This document shows, in pieces, positions 46,046 through 56,115 of a stretch of DNA of 64,000 nt. The stretch's first letter is position 1; each line of letters starts with the position of its first letter. The position numbers and the translations under genes were made by a program. This DNA comes from Siphonodentalium dalli (lineage: Eukaryota; Mollusca; Scaphopoda; Gadilida; Siphonodentaliidae). The DNA lies in NCBI GenBank assembly GCA_032622095.1, contig CP136066.1, positions 186,160,716 to 186,224,715 of the forward strand, read 5' to 3'. The notes under the pieces were generated by a model. The model had not been told where the DNA came from and did no database searches. It was given only the letters and a program-made list of their open reading frames with translations.

Positions 46046-46263
46046 CTGCAAATTAGGGGATATAGAAACTTCCCAGAACGGAAAAAGTAACTAAAAACAA
46101 TGTTAATTTGAGACTATAGATACTTCCCAGAAGATGAGGTCTAAGCAGAATGAGGTGCCCAGAGGGCGAATTTGGTGATGCTAGCGAACTGCGGGATAGC
46201 ATCACTAAATTCACCCTCTGTGGACCTCATTCTGCAAATGACAGACACACTATGCAGCCTTGC
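46046..46263. mobile_element. Double-hairpin MITE (GAATGAGGTCCCC family), right half
   Basis: Family interior plus the right hairpin (46145-46238) and a right end with GACAGACACACTATGCAGCC. Confidence 0.68.
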
Positions 46264-46338
46264 CAAGGAATAGCATAAAACCCACCAAAATGACCATCAG
46301 GGCTCATATTCACCAACTGGGTTTAATATTTTGTCCAG

Positions 46339-46427
46339 GTAGTACCGGATGAGGCTCAACACAAATCTATATGTGGCTGTCAATCGGAGAGACATCGCCA
46401 CTGTAAAGTTTGATGCAACCAAGAGGG
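46339..46427 (+). other. Possible isolated exon, identity unknown
   Basis: After an acceptor TTTTGTCCAG there is a frame MRLNTNLYVAVNRRDIATVK continuing FDATKR up to a GTTTGA. It reads protein-like, but the frame from the acceptor meets TAG unless splicing uses the AG at 46342. No partner exon was found. Confidence 0.2.
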
Positions 46428-46467
46428 TTTGATTATTGTTTTTGCCAGTCACATAAAAACATGAGCA

Positions 46468-46682
46468 TAGTAATGCTATAAATAATCAACCCCTTAACTA
46501 CAGTAAAATTATGGGTAACTTTTCATTATATAGTCGGAAATATGGCTTGTTGCCATTCATCGGAAAGCTCTCAGGGAGATCTTTCCGATGAATGGCAACA
46601 AGCCATATTTACGACTAAATCATGAAAAGTGACCCATAATTCTGCTGTGGTTAAGGGGTCCATTACATAGGTCATTACTGTA
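46468..46682. repeat. About 215-bp palindrome, family 3, copy 2
   Basis: Same arms as 44824-45040, with small differences (apex AAGCTCTCAGGGAGATCTTT). Confidence 0.88.
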
Positions 46683-46762
46683 TATTTGGTTAATTTCAAT
46701 CATGAGCAACCATGGGAAATGTTGTGGAGCAAAATACATCTTCAAAACTCATTCCGGCAGAC

Positions 46763-47192
46763 AAGCCTGCAAATAGCGTGCCTGTCATTTGCAGAATGAG
46801 GTCCCCAGAGGGTGAATTTAGTGATGCTATCCCGCATAGCGGGCTAGCATCACCAAATTCGCCCTCTGGAGACCTCATTCTGCTTAGGCCTCATCTTGGA
46901 AGTATCAAATTAACATTGTTTTTAGTTTTCCCTTCTGGGAAGTTTCTATATCCTCTAATTTGCAGCAGATAAAATGCATAATCGAGGTGCCCAATGGGTG
47001 AACATCACCCACTTCAACTGGGGAACTTCAATGTGATCCTAGGTATACCATAGCAGTTGAAGCCTAAGTAGAATGAGGTTTCCAGAGGGTGAATTTTGTG
47101 ATGCTAGCCCGCTGTGTGGGATAGCGTCACTAAATTCACCCTCTGGGGACCTCATTCTGCAAATGACAGACACTCTATTTGCAGGCTTGCCG
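46763..47192. mobile_element. Double-hairpin MITE (GAATGAGGTCCCC family), best-preserved copy
   Basis: About 430 bp. The left end CAAGCCTGCAAATAGCGTGC leads into hairpin 46793-46884. The right hairpin is 47070-47161, followed by TCTATTTGCAGGCTTG. Each hairpin is about 90 bp with an apex such as CCCGCATAGCGGG. Confidence 0.85.
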
Positions 47193-47229
47193 GCAGAAGA
47201 ATGTTGTCTGAATTTATATATACCGCTGT

Positions 47230-49030
47230 TAGTGAGACACCATTGAGTGTATGCGATTTATTTGGGAGGCAGTGGGGAATCAAGTGGTTTCGAGTTGATG
47301 AGTATCACGCATTCAAAATGGCTGAGACGATTGCTATGTGACGAGAAACGAGATGAAAGTATCAATGACACAGTAGCTCAACTTGGAAAGGGAATAATTT
47401 CATGTGTTACAGTCAATGGAGCGATTAGGAATGCGGAAAGTTGAAATGTCTAAGTAATACCAGGTTATCAACATGAAGAGATATATATATAAAGTCAAAT
47501 CCAAGATGGTTGCTGGCGGCTATGTTTTCCAATGAAATTCAAAAACATTTGATAACTTCCATCTAATAAGATCAATATCAAGATTAATATGAAGTCTGGT
47601 GATGATCGGATGAGGGAAGTGGACTGATTTAGTTGAATAACCACAAAATGACTCGTTCCCATCTACATGTCAATGTCAACAGAGTCATGACAAATTTCAT
47701 AATGATCCGACTAAAGGACCTGTAGCCCGTGCCAAAGGATTTAGTCATGCAAAGAGTAAAATCCAAGTTGGCAGCTGGCGGCCATGTTTTTTGGCTGAAT
47801 GACCTAAAAATGACTCGTTCCCATCTACATGTCATTGTTAACATCCATTACAAATTTCATGATGATCTGACCAAAGGTACGACCTCTAACCCGTGTGAAC
47901 GATTCATTTTGGGGTCATTTTACTCTTTGCATGACTAAACCCTTTGGCAAGGGCAACAGGTCATACCTTTGGTCGGATCATTATGAAATTTATCGTGAGT
48001 GTTAATATTGACATGTAGATGGGAACGAGTCATTTTGGGGTCATTCAGCCATCAAACATGGCCGCCGGCAGCCATCTTGGATTTTAATCATTGCATGCAA
48101 GGGCTACAGGTTGTAACTTTGGTCGGATTATCATGAAATTTTTTGTGGATGTTAACATTGATATGTAGATTGGAAACGAATCATTTTGGGGTCATTCGGT
48201 CATAAAACATGTCCGCTGGCAGCCATCTTGGATTTTACTCGTCGTAGCTTTGGTTGGATCATTATGAAATTTGTCATGGCTGTTGACATTGAAATGTAGA
48301 TGGGAACGAGTCATTTTGCATCATTCAGAAAAAAACATGGCTGCCAGCGGCCATCTTTGATTTCAAAATTCAATCCATAGCACGGGCTAGTTTTCATCTG
48401 ATCATCATGAAATATGTCGTGGATGTTAATATTGACATGCAGATAGGAACGTTTCATTTTGGTGTCATTAGGTCATAAAACATGGCTGCTGGCAGCCATC
48501 TTGGATTTTACTCTTTGCTGGCAGCCATCTTGGATTTTACTCTTTGCATGACTAAATCCTTTACAGATCGTACCTTTAGCACGGGCTGCAGGTCGTACCT
48601 TTAGTCTGATCATCATGAAATTTGGCATGGCTATTATCATTGACATGCAGATGGGAACGAGTCATTTTGGGGTCATTCGGCCATAAAATATGTCCACTGG
48701 CAGCCATCTTGGATTTTACTCTTTGCATGACTAAATCCTTTGGCACACCCTACAGTCCACTTCCCTCATCTGATCATCACCAAACTTCATATTAATCTTG
48801 ATATATTTACTTTATATACATCTCTGCATGTTGATAAACTAGTATAATTACTTAGACCTTTCAACTTTCCTAATCGCTCCCTTGACTGTAACATATGAAA
48901 TTATTCCCTTTCAAAGTTGAGCTACACTATCATTGACACTTTCATGTTTTTGTGCGTTTGTACTTTTTGAATGCGTGGTACTCAACAGCCTCAAATCCAT
49001 GTGATTCCCCACCACGCTATTGACAAGTGG
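47230..49030. mobile_element. 1.8-kb element: inverted arms of about 230 bp around a tandem core
   Basis: The left arm (about 47255-47480) and right arm (about 48790-49025) are diverged inverted copies, e.g. AGTATCAATGACACAGTAGC versus inverted AGTGTCAATGATAGTGTAGC. Between them lie about seven diverged units containing GGCAGCCATCTTGGATTTTA and GGGAACGAGTCATTTTGGGG, some in inverse orientation. Fragments recur at 17786-18040 and 19080-19170. Confidence 0.68.
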
Positions 49031-49770
49031 AAAATCCGATAGATTGGGTCTATCATATCGCTACGAAATAAACTACCCAGTTTATGAAATAAACCCAGTT
49101 GGTGAATACGAGTCCTGGGCTGTGGCTGACGATCAACGATACAATCATACTTCAATGGGCCCTGTTTACATGTGCATGACGAATGGATTTGGAACCAGAT
49201 ATGAGATCTGTTCATTAAATGCATTAATGTAATATTAACGTGTAACTGAACTCAGGATGTGTGGTCGCTTTCATATAAACAGGTATGTCTGTGCTGAAAT
49301 GTCAAGTTAGTACAATGGAAGGATAAATGAATCTCAATCATCCTGAACCAATTGTTGCGCCACAACAATATGATTTTTCCCTGGTTTACTGTTATGTCGA
49401 CAAATGCGCTTACCGGTATTAGTTCTTGTGAATTTCGGCAAGGAGGGTAGGGGGTTACAGATACCAAGGATGAGCCCATTATAATCCATGATATTAAGAG
49501 CTGCTTCAGTCATAAACTGTTAGAGCTAGTATTGCAACAAACAGCTTGCCTTGTCACACCACATGATTGGATGAGGGGGCATTATATCCATATACAAAAA
49601 CTTGTCGGAAAGGTGAAAAAGTTATTTGTTTTCCCTGTGGTCATCAATATGATGATGCTAACAATTAGTGTCTTCATTATTGGTAAATTCGTGGTTCATA
49701 CATTCTAATTTAAATTTATTCATAGGATAAAACACACATGAAAACAGTTAGCCACCATATAAAAACATCA

Positions 49771-50224
49771 TATGTGACCCGCCATATCAAATCCAGTCGT
49801 AAGTCGGGATATTTTTACCCTGTGCCAATGCATTCTCTTATACCGGTATATAGGTCGCCTCGCATATATAAGAGAATGCATTGGCCTAACAATTTTTTAC
49901 AATTTTAATAATTTTTTCTTGTATTCTTTAACAATTTTATAATTTCACCCATACAGAGCCCCAGACAAACATGAGCAGACGACACTCTTCTATATGCTTC
50001 TATATATGTGTGGGGCTCCCTGCAGGGTAATGGATGTTTTTTATTTTATGTCCTAAAAATTGTAAGAAACATTTATTTAAAAAAATGATAAAAAATTGTT
50101 AGACTATGCATTCTCTTATATATGCGAGGCGACCTATGGTCGACTCGCATATATAAGAGAATGCATTGGCACAGGGTAAAACAATCCCGACTTACGACTG
50201 GATTTGATATGGCTGGTCACATAT
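49771..50224. mobile_element. MITE with TGACCCGCC termini and two hairpins, copy 2
   Basis: Near-identical to 19866-20315, including both subterminal hairpins (49826-49886 and 50101-50175) and the GGGGCTCCCTGCAGGGTAAT interior. The high identity suggests recent activity. Confidence 0.85.
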
Positions 50225-50756
50225 ATGCATTTCCTAAGAGACAATTGCTAATCTATCCTTTCAGAACACACTCTATCTCTTTTTTCCTTGATTTGGGGGT
50301 CAAACTTAACACCTTTTGAAATGGACCCAATTTCCTGGAAATGTCATCTGCACCCCCATGGGATGGAATTTTCCCTAAATTAGCTTGCAAATTTCTACCT
50401 GGGATATTGCCAATCTGGCATAGCCCAAGACTATTTGATAGCTCTTCACTAAAAAAAAATGTTTTTTAAATATGTAGGAGCCAATTTGACTTTTGTTCAA
50501 AAACAACAAATTTCACAATAAAAAAATTCAGAAAAGTTATCAATCTGTATTTGATCTGAGATTTCCAATTTTGTTGTGTCAGACATGAAATTTCAAACTG
50601 TTGAAATATGTGACCAAAGTTGGGGTTGTGAACTTTGTCGTCACATTCCTGTTTAAACATATGTACTGTATTGGGCATTTAAAAAAAACCTTATCTTAAA
50701 ATCAATTGCAACAAGGCTCCAATGGCATAACTGTAATGCCAGTCACCTACAGTACT
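50225..50756. other. Intergenic, nothing recognised
   Basis: No gene or bounded repeat is seen. Confidence 0.45.
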
Positions 50757-50961
50757 AGTAATGCCCTAAATAATCGACTCCTTAACCACAGCAGAATTAT
50801 GGGTAATTTTTCATGATTTAGTCGGAAATATGGCTTGTGTCCCATTTTAGCTCCCTGTGAGAGCTTTCCGATGAATGGCAACAAGCCATATTTCCATCTA
50901 AATCCTGAAAAATTACCCATAATTCTGCCGTGGTTAAGGCATCGATTATTTAGGGCATTAC
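50757..50961. repeat. About 205-bp palindrome, family 3, copy 3
   Basis: TAGTAATGCCCTAAATAATC to its inverse, with a partly replaced apex (TGTCCCATTTTAGCTCCCTG). Confidence 0.85.
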
Positions 50962-51795
50962 CTATGTTTGTGATCACACAATAATTGATTTGGTCACTAC
51001 ATTTAAATTTCTCAGCTCAACGTGTTCACATAAATGGGTAGCGCTGCTTTCATCGCGCACATGTAAACACCACACTGTGAGCACCGTTAAATCCCCTTGA
51101 TTGGATAACCCTATGCCACAGTGATGCCTATGCGATCAAACCTCGCGGATACGTTCGCCTTGAACATCGCCAAGTATAAACTACCTGGACTATATAGAAA
51201 CAGCTGGTGAATACGAGTCCTGCTGTTTTGCCAAATAGGTAATTTCTTGATCGATGCAATAAAAAACTAAACAGTTTTTTATCCTAAGTCACAGGAATTT
51301 GGGCTATAATACTGGTATACATTTGTATATTATATGGATAAATGGCATCTCTTGGGGCCATTCTTGTAGAAATCTGTGTTGTTCGTAGCAATGTATTAGG
51401 GTTTATCTGACCAATTTACATTAGGTAAATGGCAAAGTGCATGTAATTGCAGATGATTTATGGCACCCTTGCTAATGTTTCTCATGCTAACATGTCATTG
51501 CAGTCAGTCACACTATTAACCGACAGCTAGTAACACATAAAATGGTGGAAATCAGCAAGATATTGTTGTCCCTGTAGGCTGAATAGTATTTTATCCAACC
51601 TTTACCTAATCAAGTTGTCTGATCCAGCTCTTTGGTCACTTGTACAATGAATATGATGGGAGCAATAAAACATAACATAAATATTATGGATTTCAAACCC
51701 TTTTCGCACCAATAACACCTTAGTACAGTGTTGCGTATATATTGGTGAAGCCACTGAAGCGGCTGTAAGAGGGTATGACCCCCTACCCCTGCCAG
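50962..51795. other. Intergenic, nothing recognised
   Basis: No gene or bounded repeat is seen. Confidence 0.45.
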
Positions 51796-52205
51796 TTAAC
51801 CCTTCCATTACTGGAGCTTCCCGAAATTTTGGGAAAACGCCAGAATTATGGGTAACTTTTCAGGATTTAGTCGGAAATATGGCTTGTTGCCATTCATCGG
51901 AAAGCTCTCAGCCATATTTCCGACTAAATCCGGAAAAGTTACCCATAATTCTGCTGTGGTTAAGGGGTTTCCGATGAATGGCAACAAGCCATATTTCCAA
52001 CTAAATCCTGAAAAGTTACCCATAATTCTGCTGTGGTTAAGGGGTCGATTATTTAGGGCATTACTGTATAAGAGAATACATTAGCCTAACAATATTTACC
52101 TGGACCTTGTAAGCCAGTGCATTAGCATTATCTTATATATAAGAGAATGCACTGGCACAGGATATTTAATGCTGCACCAGCACAGCTCTGTCATGAAAGG
52201 GTTAA
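51796..52205. mobile_element. TTAA (piggyBac-like) MITE with nested family-3 palindrome
   Basis: TTAA then CCCTTCCATTACTGGAGCTT (51800); right end CAGCTCTGTCATGAAAGGG (52201), TTAA. A rearranged family-3 palindrome (51841-52069) is inserted near the left end. One hairpin with TATCTTATATATAAGAGAAT remains on the right. Confidence 0.75.
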
Positions 52206-53188
52206 TAATTAAAATAAGAAGATCAATCTAATTTTTCCTGTACTAGTTGTTGTTGCTGATATCCGGTAGTTGTTTTATAGACTTTTATGTTATTTCACAT
52301 GAATCCACTTCGAAGAACCTTGAGTCATTTTGAGAAATTAGTACAATCTGATATGAATTTCATACTTTGTTTATAAGTTTAACGTCACCTGTGCTCAAAC
52401 CTTTTCTGAATTATAACTTGAAAATATCAAGAGATATGAGACTAACATTCATCTAAGTTTAAAGAGGTACTGTACACTAAAATCCAACCATTTATGGGAC
52501 CATCTCCTTTTATATTCAACAGAATATATGCAACAAATGAATGAATTTGAGCCATGAATTAATGCAAAATACACTCATATGCTCTCTGAACAATGCAAAC
52601 AACATGGTAGTTATAATGAAAATGAATAAATGAGTGGAGTCATAAATTCATAAAAGAATAAATGACTGGAGTCATAAATGGCTGGATTTAGTGTAAATTA
52701 CCCCTTCAATATCTTGGATTAAAAAATTACCAAATATTTAATACTTTTGTGTTATTCAAGCTGTCTACCAGATTTTTGAAAACTTGTATCTATTGTACAT
52801 AATATTATATGCGAATCAAGAAGACTAGACCTAGAGTGTAGCATACCTGTAACCTGTATGCTTATTTTCAATAACTAGTTACTAAACGAGAGGCCGATCA
52901 CGATCGGCAGATGTTTAACCCATACCTTGGTGATAACGATTAGCGATAATTGGTCAAAGATATGATCACAGTAATACATATATCAGTACCTAACTTAAAA
53001 TCAAAAGGTCAAATAATTTGTCTTAAGAAGGGGTTAAAGTAATTGGGGTGGGGGAGGAGTCGTTTTAAATCTCATAACTCAGTCCCTATTCACACAAGGA
53101 CCTCTCACTGTGAGATCCAATTGTTTAGCCATTAATAAATTTGACAGATAGGATAAACAATTATCCAGCCAGCAGGTTGTTCATCTTT
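52206..53188. other. Intergenic, nothing recognised
   Basis: AT-rich; no gene or bounded repeat is seen. Confidence 0.45.
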
Positions 53189-53664
53189 ACCTTCATCAGG
53201 GTTTCCGCCAGGCCGGCTGCGGGTCCGTCCCACGGACACATTCCCCTCACAGATGATCTGTTTTGATTCATACATGTACCAAAAGTCAGTAGCAATATAT
53301 CATAAAAAATTCGGCTGCAACAGCAGTTCGGGGGGGGTTAAACAGAATACTGGTGAAAAAGCGGGTCAATTGATGGTGTGTTACCAGTACAGCGTAACCC
53401 TTTGAAATCAAAGCGCCAAAACTACAACGTAATGTTTGGTGTGCATTGAAGTAGCGACGTCCCAAATCAGTCTTTATAGTGGGAATTCATAGTGACAACA
53501 CCATTCATTTGACTCATATTACATGCAAGGAGGATAAACACAAAAAACATACCCCGATAACAAAATATTCACCCGACGGGACGACTCATGGTCGTCCCGT
53601 CGCGTTATGTGTTTCCCCAATACGGACTCATTAATTTCCCCTTGGCGGAAACCCTGCCTTCATA
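53189..53664. mobile_element. hAT-type element (CAGGGTTTCCGCC family), short complete copy
   Basis: CAGGGTTTCCGCCAGG (53197) and the inverse CCTTGGCGGAAACCCTG (to 53656). The flanks ACCTTCAT and CCTTCATA share seven bases, close to an 8-bp duplication. It is an internally deleted relative of 23559-24865. Confidence 0.72.
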
Positions 53665-54019
53665 CAACCACCCCCCTAGAGCTATGTAACATAATTATGT
53701 CATCACTCAATTAATAACAGATTTTGCTTGGAATGACATCTATTAAAGGTATTCTCATACTCTGGATATTGGATGTTCACATGGCAATTTATTGATATCA
53801 TTATATTACATGCAACTATTGCAATAAAATCTTCACATTTTCAATACAGGACATCACACCTTATTAATGGAATACAACTAAAACAAATTAGTGTCAATGA
53901 AATTTTTTTTTTTTGAATTAAATAATTTTTTTATTATTATAAAAGTTTTTTAATATTTGTTTATGTTAAATTGAGCGAGGAAATTCAATCTAAAAAAATA
54001 TGAAAAATCCAAATTTCAA

Positions 54020-54275
54020 ATTAAAAAAAAAAGAAGAAGGGTCATAACTCCTTTAAAATAAATCGGATCAAACCCATATTCAAACTCGAACTGTATTTTG
54101 GGATGAGAAACCTGTATACAAAATTTGGTTCCGATCAAATAGAAAATGTTAGAGTTATCGCATTATACCTAAAGTGTCTGACAGACAGACAGATGTAGAT
54201 GGACGGACAGACGAGTGGTCAATCCGGACATTGACGCTATGTGTACCATACTATGGTATAGGTACACATAAAAAG
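54020..54275 (+). repeat. Dispersed repeat (GGATCAAACCCATATTC family), copy B
   Basis: Matches 8955-9350 and 54850-55335. It ends in GACAGACAGACAGATG-like sequence and then CATACTATGGTATAGGTACA. Confidence 0.7.
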
Positions 54276-54849
54276 TTTTATCTCATGCAGAGTACAGGAA
54301 AAATACATCAAACCTGGTGTGCCCCTTTAATTTTTCAATTCACATATGTAATCAATTGAAATCAATGTCGAAAAAGGTTTCCATTAATATATAGATAAAA
54401 CAAACTAGACCTACAGTACTAAAAGTGTTATGAACAATTATTTTGTTCCCATAGACTGATACAGAGCTCTCAAGTTTTTAAAACTTTGAAAACCAAAGTT
54501 GTCTTCCCATGCAACCAACAAAATTCCAATGGTAATGCTATTAAACAATGAAACCAGATTATGCCTTTAAGATGAAATTTAAATAACCATGCATATAAAA
54601 TATAATAGTATAAACATTCCACCTATGATATGGCCAGAGATACTTATAGAGTATAAAGTATATCTGATACAGCCAACACATCTCCTAGCAGTTAATTAAC
54701 TCAATGCAAGAGAGAACCAACTTCATGGTATTGTAATGGATACTATCTCTGTGTGAGAAGACAACTTCATAGCATCCTGAACCTGATTTATTAGATACTA
54801 TCTAGACAGTGCCACCTGTGTATCTTTGATATATTTTAGCGATGAATAA

Positions 54850-55335
54850 AATAATCAAAGGGCCATAACTCCAGTAAAAAGTACCGGATCAAACCCATAT
54901 TCGAACTCGATCTGTATTTTGAGTTGATTTATCGAAGCATTCATGAATTCTATGTCAAAGGGCCATAACTCCATTAAAAAATATCGAATCAAACCCATAT
55001 TCGAACTCGATATGTATTTTGGGTTGAGCAACTCACATACCAAATTTGGTTATGGTCAGATAATTTCTTTTTGAGTTATGGCAGCATGCATAAATTCTAA
55101 GTTGAAAAAGGGCCATAACTCCGTAAAAAAAACTTGGATCAAACCCATATTCGAACTCGATCTGTATTTGGTGCTGAGAAATTCATATACAAAATTTGGT
55201 TCCGATCAGATAGAAAATATTTCAGTTATCGCACCATGCATAAAGTGTCTACAGACAGACAGACTAACGACGAGTGGTCAATCCGGGCAATGACACTATG
55301 TTTACCATACTATGGTATGGGTAAACATAAAAACA
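54850..55335 (+). repeat. Dispersed repeat (GGATCAAACCCATATTC family), copy C, tandem
   Basis: Contains three successive diverged units of about 120 bp, each with GGGCCATAACTCC and CCATATTCGAACTCGAT, then the ACAGACAGACAG and CATACTATGGTATGGGTA end. Confidence 0.75.
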
Positions 55336-55846
55336 CAAATATATAAGACGATCGTGAATATTAAGGACCATTATTGAATGGCACAGTTATTTTATATAAA
55401 AACATTCAAATAAAATTAATATTAATTGATAGACGCGATTCCAGACAGGGGTGTGGTTCATGTGTGCTCTCTATTCATAGACATCATTTTCCACAAGTTC
55501 AAAATCTAGGAACCTCATATCATAAACAAAAATAACGCTGGTAAATTTCTTTGTTAATACTTGTTTCTTTCTAATGTATTTACAGAAGGAGAATACATTA
55601 TTTAGTCAACTTTTGTGAGCCGTCTTCACGTCAAACATGAATTGACCACCCAGGGAAAACGTTATGATCATAGGCAACAGAAGCGAATTTCATACCATAA
55701 TCTAGATGCAATTCAAATATTTTTGCATAGCTGATGGTAAGTAATAAAGTTTAAATGTCTGGATCCAACCATTTGTTAGCATCTCAGCATTTTGAAGTTT
55801 ACTAAGGAAACAGTCAAGAAGAGAAAGTGACTGAAACGACTAAGTT

Positions 55847-56115
55847 TTATAATCCCTGTTTATCAAATTCGAGCACAACATCTCTCCTCTCCGCCCTCTT
55901 TAGAGCCTCTCGCAGTGTGGTTGTGAGCTCTTCTTTGGACTGTTTGTGATTCTGCTTGACCCAGTCAACAAAACACTTGTATATATCCTCCTTGACATTT
56001 TTAGATTTTTCATCATAAGAATTAATCTCATCTTCAGGAATGTTGAGATATCTCAGTACAAACTTCCAGTCCCTGGCAAGCTTCCCCGACAGAACCAGGA
56101 TCACTGGTGTCATAT
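55847..56115 (-). CDS. FADD-like exon 2 (death domain)
   Basis: Encodes (D)MTPVILVLSGKLARDWK to the stop after FDKQGL. Acceptor ATTATTTTTCAG. 269 nt, phase 1 in. Confidence 0.9.

Noticed and set aside
20433-47341. Recurrent peptides like MRSPEGEFSDA...LASLNSPSGDLIL as a protein family
   Set aside because: They are translations of the GAATGAGGTCCCCAGAGGG hairpin.
20690-50319. Recurrent peptides like CILLYMRGDLWSTRIYKRMHW as a gene family
   Set aside because: They are translations of the TGCATTCTCTTATATATGC hairpins and appear in either orientation because the hairpin is palindromic.
51808-52084. Paired frames with NGNKPYFRLNPEKLPI on both strands
   Set aside because: These come from the family-3 palindrome, not from a gene.
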